64,000 bases of DNA from Pipra filicauda (Eukaryota > Chordata > Aves > Passeriformes > Pipridae): positions 405,989 through 469,988 of the forward strand of contig NW_024104525.1 of NCBI RefSeq assembly GCF_003945595.2, in the 5' to 3' direction. This document shows positions 60,292 through 64,000 of the stretch, in pieces; positions within the stretch are counted from its first letter, which is position 1; each line of letters starts with the position of its first letter. The notes under the pieces were generated by a model that saw only the letters and a list, made by a program, of their open reading frames with translations, had not been told where the DNA came from and made no database searches. Made by a program: the position numbers and the translations under genes.

Positions 60292-62092
60292 GTGGTATTC
60301 TAGTCCTCTTAAGTCTTCAGAGCACAGGTTAACATTTGTTATGTTATCTGATAACTGCACTATCCTCAAAACACATGCATATGAAAGGACTACAAAGAGA
60401 GCCTGCTAATGTATCTGCCTCACTGAGCTTTTCTTTACCTTTTATTTTCTTTATTTTTAATTTGCACTACTTAAAATGAAAATAATATTGCATCACATAT
60501 TTTATGTGCAATTTCTTATTTTGTTTCCATCCATCCTTAATTTTAATGCTACCTAAATCTGTCTTAATTTATTGATACCATTATTTCATCTATCAAAATT
60601 TTTCTGATGTTAAAATACTTTTCTTTCTTCTCTTTCTACAACTTTTAGAATGCATTGTGTAAACTCATGTACCCAGAGAAATGTGAGTACTGCTCTTGAC
60701 ATTCAACTCTGAAGGAAAAAAAAATTGCTTTTCATTCGTCTTTTACTTGCATGTTAACACCCACACAACATTGTGGCAGCAAATGTTAGGTACATCTTAA
60801 GTTCAGTCTGTCTCTTTCTTTAGCTTACTTCTAAGTGTTTATTTTCAGCAGACTTCTATTATTCTGTCTTGACAGCCAGTTTCTTCTTGAACTTTTCGGT
60901 TAGTTTCATCAATGAAAATATCACCTTTATCATTTTGAAATGTATGTTACTTACTCACCTTTATACATCAATTTTTTTTTCTTTTCCTGAGTGTTCTCTT
61001 ATCTTTTGGTTCAAGTCAAGCTCTTTTTCAAGCCTAGTTAGGAGGTGGTTTAGATATCTGTATTTTATATATTAATAAACAAATACTAGAAAAATATAAA
61101 TCTGAAAGAAAATGTCCTCCTTTTATATGTTTTCAAGGTGAACCTGACCTCAAGAAATGTTCCTGCCTCTGCTGAAACCCTTTTATGAACTATGAATATG
61201 TTTGCGAAATGTATCCAACATTCTTTTTTATTTAGAATTTATTAGTCACATGGAAACATATCCAAGACTTTTTTGGATATAACCAATTAAGAGTAGGTTC
61301 CTTTTGCTTTCTGATTGGAACAAGAATCAGTATCACGTGCAACTGTGTGCCAGATACCACAGATACTGAAACAGTAAGATCTTTGTATTGCACTAAACTA
61401 TTAAGAATTGTGCAGCAATGGCAACGTGTGACTCTCAGTCAGACAGATTAACCACTCTGCTAAGGGAACTGTAGATCAATCACGTTATGCTTTCAGTGAT
61501 TATGTCACATGCTGTATCTTTTTCATAGATTGTCTCTCATAATATAGATCTCTAGCTATACACGTCTGAAAAATATGATTAATTATAAAGAAAAATTAAA
61601 TTCATTAACACTTTTTCAAAACTTCTGAAAATAACAACAGTCCCAAGAATCAGTTGTTTCACTCATTCCAAAATGAAATAAAGAAATGTCAACAGACAAA
61701 ACTGTTGTTGATTGTTATGAAGACGACAGAATCATCTCGTATGAAGAAAGAGTATCAGAGAAGACAGAGGTTGAAGATGTTTCGATCAAGGTGAAAATTT
61801 AGTTCCCTTTCATTGTAAACCAGAAGATTGACACAAAACCTGTTACTCCAAAATCTTACAGTGTAAGTAGACAAAATAGGTCTAACAGCGGTGATTAATC
61901 AGATCTGATTTTAGATGTGGACACATTATAAATATCCAATCAACTGGGGAAAACTAACACTTCGGAACAAGATGTACCTGTGTATTTTAGATCTTGGCTC
62001 AGATGTCTACATGAACAAGGTAGTGGTCTGCATCTGCTCAGACGAATCCCAGCTAAAATGTTGATTATAAATTGACTGAATTTAGAACGAAA
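60292..62092. other. AT-rich non-coding DNA
   Basis: No gene or repeat recognised. Short chance frames only. Confidence 0.5.
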
Positions 62093-62652
62093 TAGAATCA
62101 CAGAATGGTTTGGGTTGGAAGGGACCTTAAAGACCACATAGTTCTAACCTCCCTGCCACAGACAGGGGTGTCACTCACTAGATCAGGTTGTTCAGGGTCC
62201 CATCTAACCTGGCCTTGATGACTTCCAGGGATAGGGCATCCACAAGCTCTCTGGGTAACTGCCTCACTAGCCCCTCAGTAAAGAATTTCTTTGTAATATC
62301 TAGTCTAAATCTGTCCTCTTTCAGTTAAAAACCATTCCCCCTTGTCCTCTCACTATCTTCCACTATCTTCCCATATAAAACATCCCTCTCCCTCTTCTTT
62401 CTAATCCCCCTTCAGGTACTGGAAGGCCACAATGAGGTCTCCCTTAAGCCTTTTCTTCTCCAGGCTGAACAACCACAATTCTCTCAGCCTGTCTTCATAG
62501 GAGAGATGCATTGGCCCTCTGATCATCTTCATGGCCCTCCTCTGGACCCACTCCAACAGGTTTCTGTGTTGGGGATCCCAGAGCTGGATGCAGTACTCCA
62601 GGTGGGGTCTCATGAGGGCAGAGTAGAGGGGGACAGTCATCAGCCTCTGCAA
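62093..62652 (-). mobile_element. CR1 LINE 3' portion, minus strand
   Basis: An inverted tail (AGAATCACAGAATGGTTTGG) is followed by GGTTGGAAGGGACCTTAAAG, then the 3' UTR and the C-terminal end of ORF2. A surviving 83-codon frame (62401-62652) includes [20 protein letters not shown] and [19 protein letters not shown], both typical of CR1. It is one of the less decayed copies. It is truncated at 62652, where a plus-strand CR1 begins. Confidence 0.95.
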
Positions 62653-63104
62653 TATAAGAAAGCTATTAAGCTCTTAGTGTCCAAAGGAGGGTAATGAAGA
62701 TGGTGAAGGGCCTTCAGGGGAAGCTGTATGAGGAGTGGCTGAGGTCACTTGGTCTGTTCAGCCTGAAGGAGACTGAGGGGAGACCTCATTGCAGTCTACA
62801 GTTTCCTCATGAGGGGAAGAGGAGGGGCAGGCACTGATCTCTCTGGTGACTAGTGACAGGATCTGAGGGAATGGTCTGAAGTTGTGTCAAAGGAGGTTTA
62901 GGTTGGATATTAGAAAAAGGTTCATTACCCAGAGGGTGATTGGGTGCTGGAACAGGCACCCCAGGGAAGTGGTTGCAGAACCAAGCCTGGTAGAGTTCAA
63001 GAAGAATTTGGATGATAATCTCAGGCACGTGGTGTGGGGGTTGGACTTGATGATCCTTGTGGGTCTCTTCCAACTCAGCATGTTTCATGATTCTGTGATT
63101 CTTT
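62653..63104 (+). mobile_element. CR1 3' portion, plus strand, different subfamily
   Basis: Runs from AATGAAGATGGTGAAGGGCC through TCTGTTCAGCCTGAAGGAGA and ACCCAGAGGGTGATTGGGTG to a tail of TTGATGATCCTTGTGGGTC, TTCCAACTCAGCATG and ATGATTCTGTGATTCTT. The tail differs clearly from that of the abutting minus-strand copy, so the two are separate insertions. A 106-codon frame (62882-63202) holds the residual C-terminal coding part (FRLDIRKRFITQRVIGCWNR). Confidence 0.92.
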
Positions 63105-63244
63105 TGATGCAATATCCTCTTGATATTGTAAGAGCAAATATTATCTCTGCTTATGGTAAACTATTATTAAATGTGTTGTTTTTTTCTCTGTTCATAGTAT
63201 AATAATTTGCTCTTGTCTAAAGCGCCTCTTTTCTTTAGAGAGCA

Positions 63245-63352
63245 TCTAGATGGCACTCTTAGTCATATGGTTCAATTCTAGGTAGTCCTGCAAGGAGCAG
63301 GGAATTGTGATTCTTATGGGTCCCTTCCAACTTGAGATATTTGATGATTTCT
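63245..63352 (+). mobile_element. Short CR1 3' end
   Basis: TAGGTAGTCCTGCAAGGAGC, CTTATGGGTCCCTTCCAACT and TGAGATATTTGATGATTTC match the last ~100 bases of a CR1 subfamily. It is strongly 5'-truncated and diverged, lying 140 bases after the previous CR1 in the same orientation. Confidence 0.75.
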
Positions 63353-64000
63353 TTTCTCTGAGGTGTGCATCATATTACATCTAGAGAATGATCACACAGT
63401 AGTCTGTGATCAGGAAAATAGGGTCTGACTAAAATTTTTCTAAAGAAAGTAACTATATTGCCAATATTTTTTCAGGTAAGGGAGCTCTCCACTTATGCAC
63501 AGGCTTTTTCCATATAAAAAAATTCTGTTCCGTGTCTACATTGGCAATGATTAAAGTTTCATCTCAAGGAGTGATGCCTAATGCCAGACCAGGTTGTGAA
63601 CTCTAGCTCCTATTCTATTAAATAACATCTGTAAGTGCAGGATGATACCCAGCAACTCTTAAGACATTTTTTTTTCAACACACTCATTTTACAGTTCAAA
63701 GTTTCTGAAAAGTTCTGCAGTTTACCTAAGAGTTTACCGGTTTTGTTTGTTGTTGATATTTGTTTCTGTGTACTATGAAACAAGGAGTTATAATACCTGA
63801 CTTAAAGCAAAAAAGGTGAAAATAGCACTGGGATACTATTGGAGGATGTTACACAGAAGACAGATATATTCTTGCTTTTATTACCAGTTAAATACTGTCC
63901 CTAGAGCATGCTCTTCATTGAACTGAATCTAGGATATGCTTCAAGAGGAAAAGACTGGCATCCTCCTCACAGAAATGTAAACCTGAATTATAATTAATGA
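63353..64000. other. AT-rich non-coding DNA
   Basis: Nothing recognised to the end of the window. Confidence 0.5.

Overview
This window is nuclear DNA from a bird, most likely a songbird (Passeriformes). The evidence is about ten CR1 LINE copies, several endogenous-retrovirus LTRs of types common in birds, and two tRNA-Ile-derived SINEs with a CR1-like tail of the TguSINE1 type, which is known from zebra finch and other passerines. The background is AT-rich and AT-tract-rich, with sparse GC-rich islands that mostly coincide with transposable elements. I recognise no complete protein-coding gene, structural RNA gene or functional operon. The window reads as a gene desert or part of a very long intron.

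Layout. 1-10.7 kb is AT-rich non-coding DNA with one minus-strand SINE (about 2.35-2.49 kb) and one possible exon (5134-5371). 10.75-12.1 kb is an unclassified moderately GC-richer block with a ~54-bp minisatellite. 18.79-19.36 kb is a minus-strand LTR with TATA box and polyadenylation signal. 23.7-25.4 kb is an AT-repeat tract followed by a 1.4-kb CR1. 25.87-29.72 kb is a dense repeat cluster: two minus-strand LTRs of different families, a plus CR1 fragment, two minus CR1s in tandem and a T/G-rich tract. 30.2 kb is an old CR1 remnant and 31.03-31.25 kb a polypurine tract. 33.69-34.05 kb is a GC-rich island that looks like a terminal exon. 35.55-36.48 and 38.16-40.32 kb are plus-strand CR1s. 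LTRs follow at 40.5 (+), 42.6 (-) and 50.5 kb (-), all one family with the 25.9-kb copy. An old minus CR1 lies at 44.0 kb and a second SINE at 47.4 kb. A GC-rich promoter-like block lies at 54.0 kb, an ERV-derived element at 56.5-57.5 kb, and a head-to-head CR1 pair at 62.1-63.1 kb followed by one more CR1 tail.

Function. The recognisable coding content is decayed CR1 reverse transcriptase, with stops, frameshifts and altered or missing catalytic residues. Two LTRs have perfect 5-bp target-site duplications, so they are solo LTRs left by recombination of former proviruses. A handful of short reading frames with plausible splice signals are listed as candidates only; none matches a family I can name. 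I found no clear undescribed biological system. The most checkable leads are the GC-rich terminal-exon-like island at 33.7 kb, the candidate exon at 5.1 kb, and a sequence module shared in opposite orientation by the elements at 19.1 and 56.8 kb.
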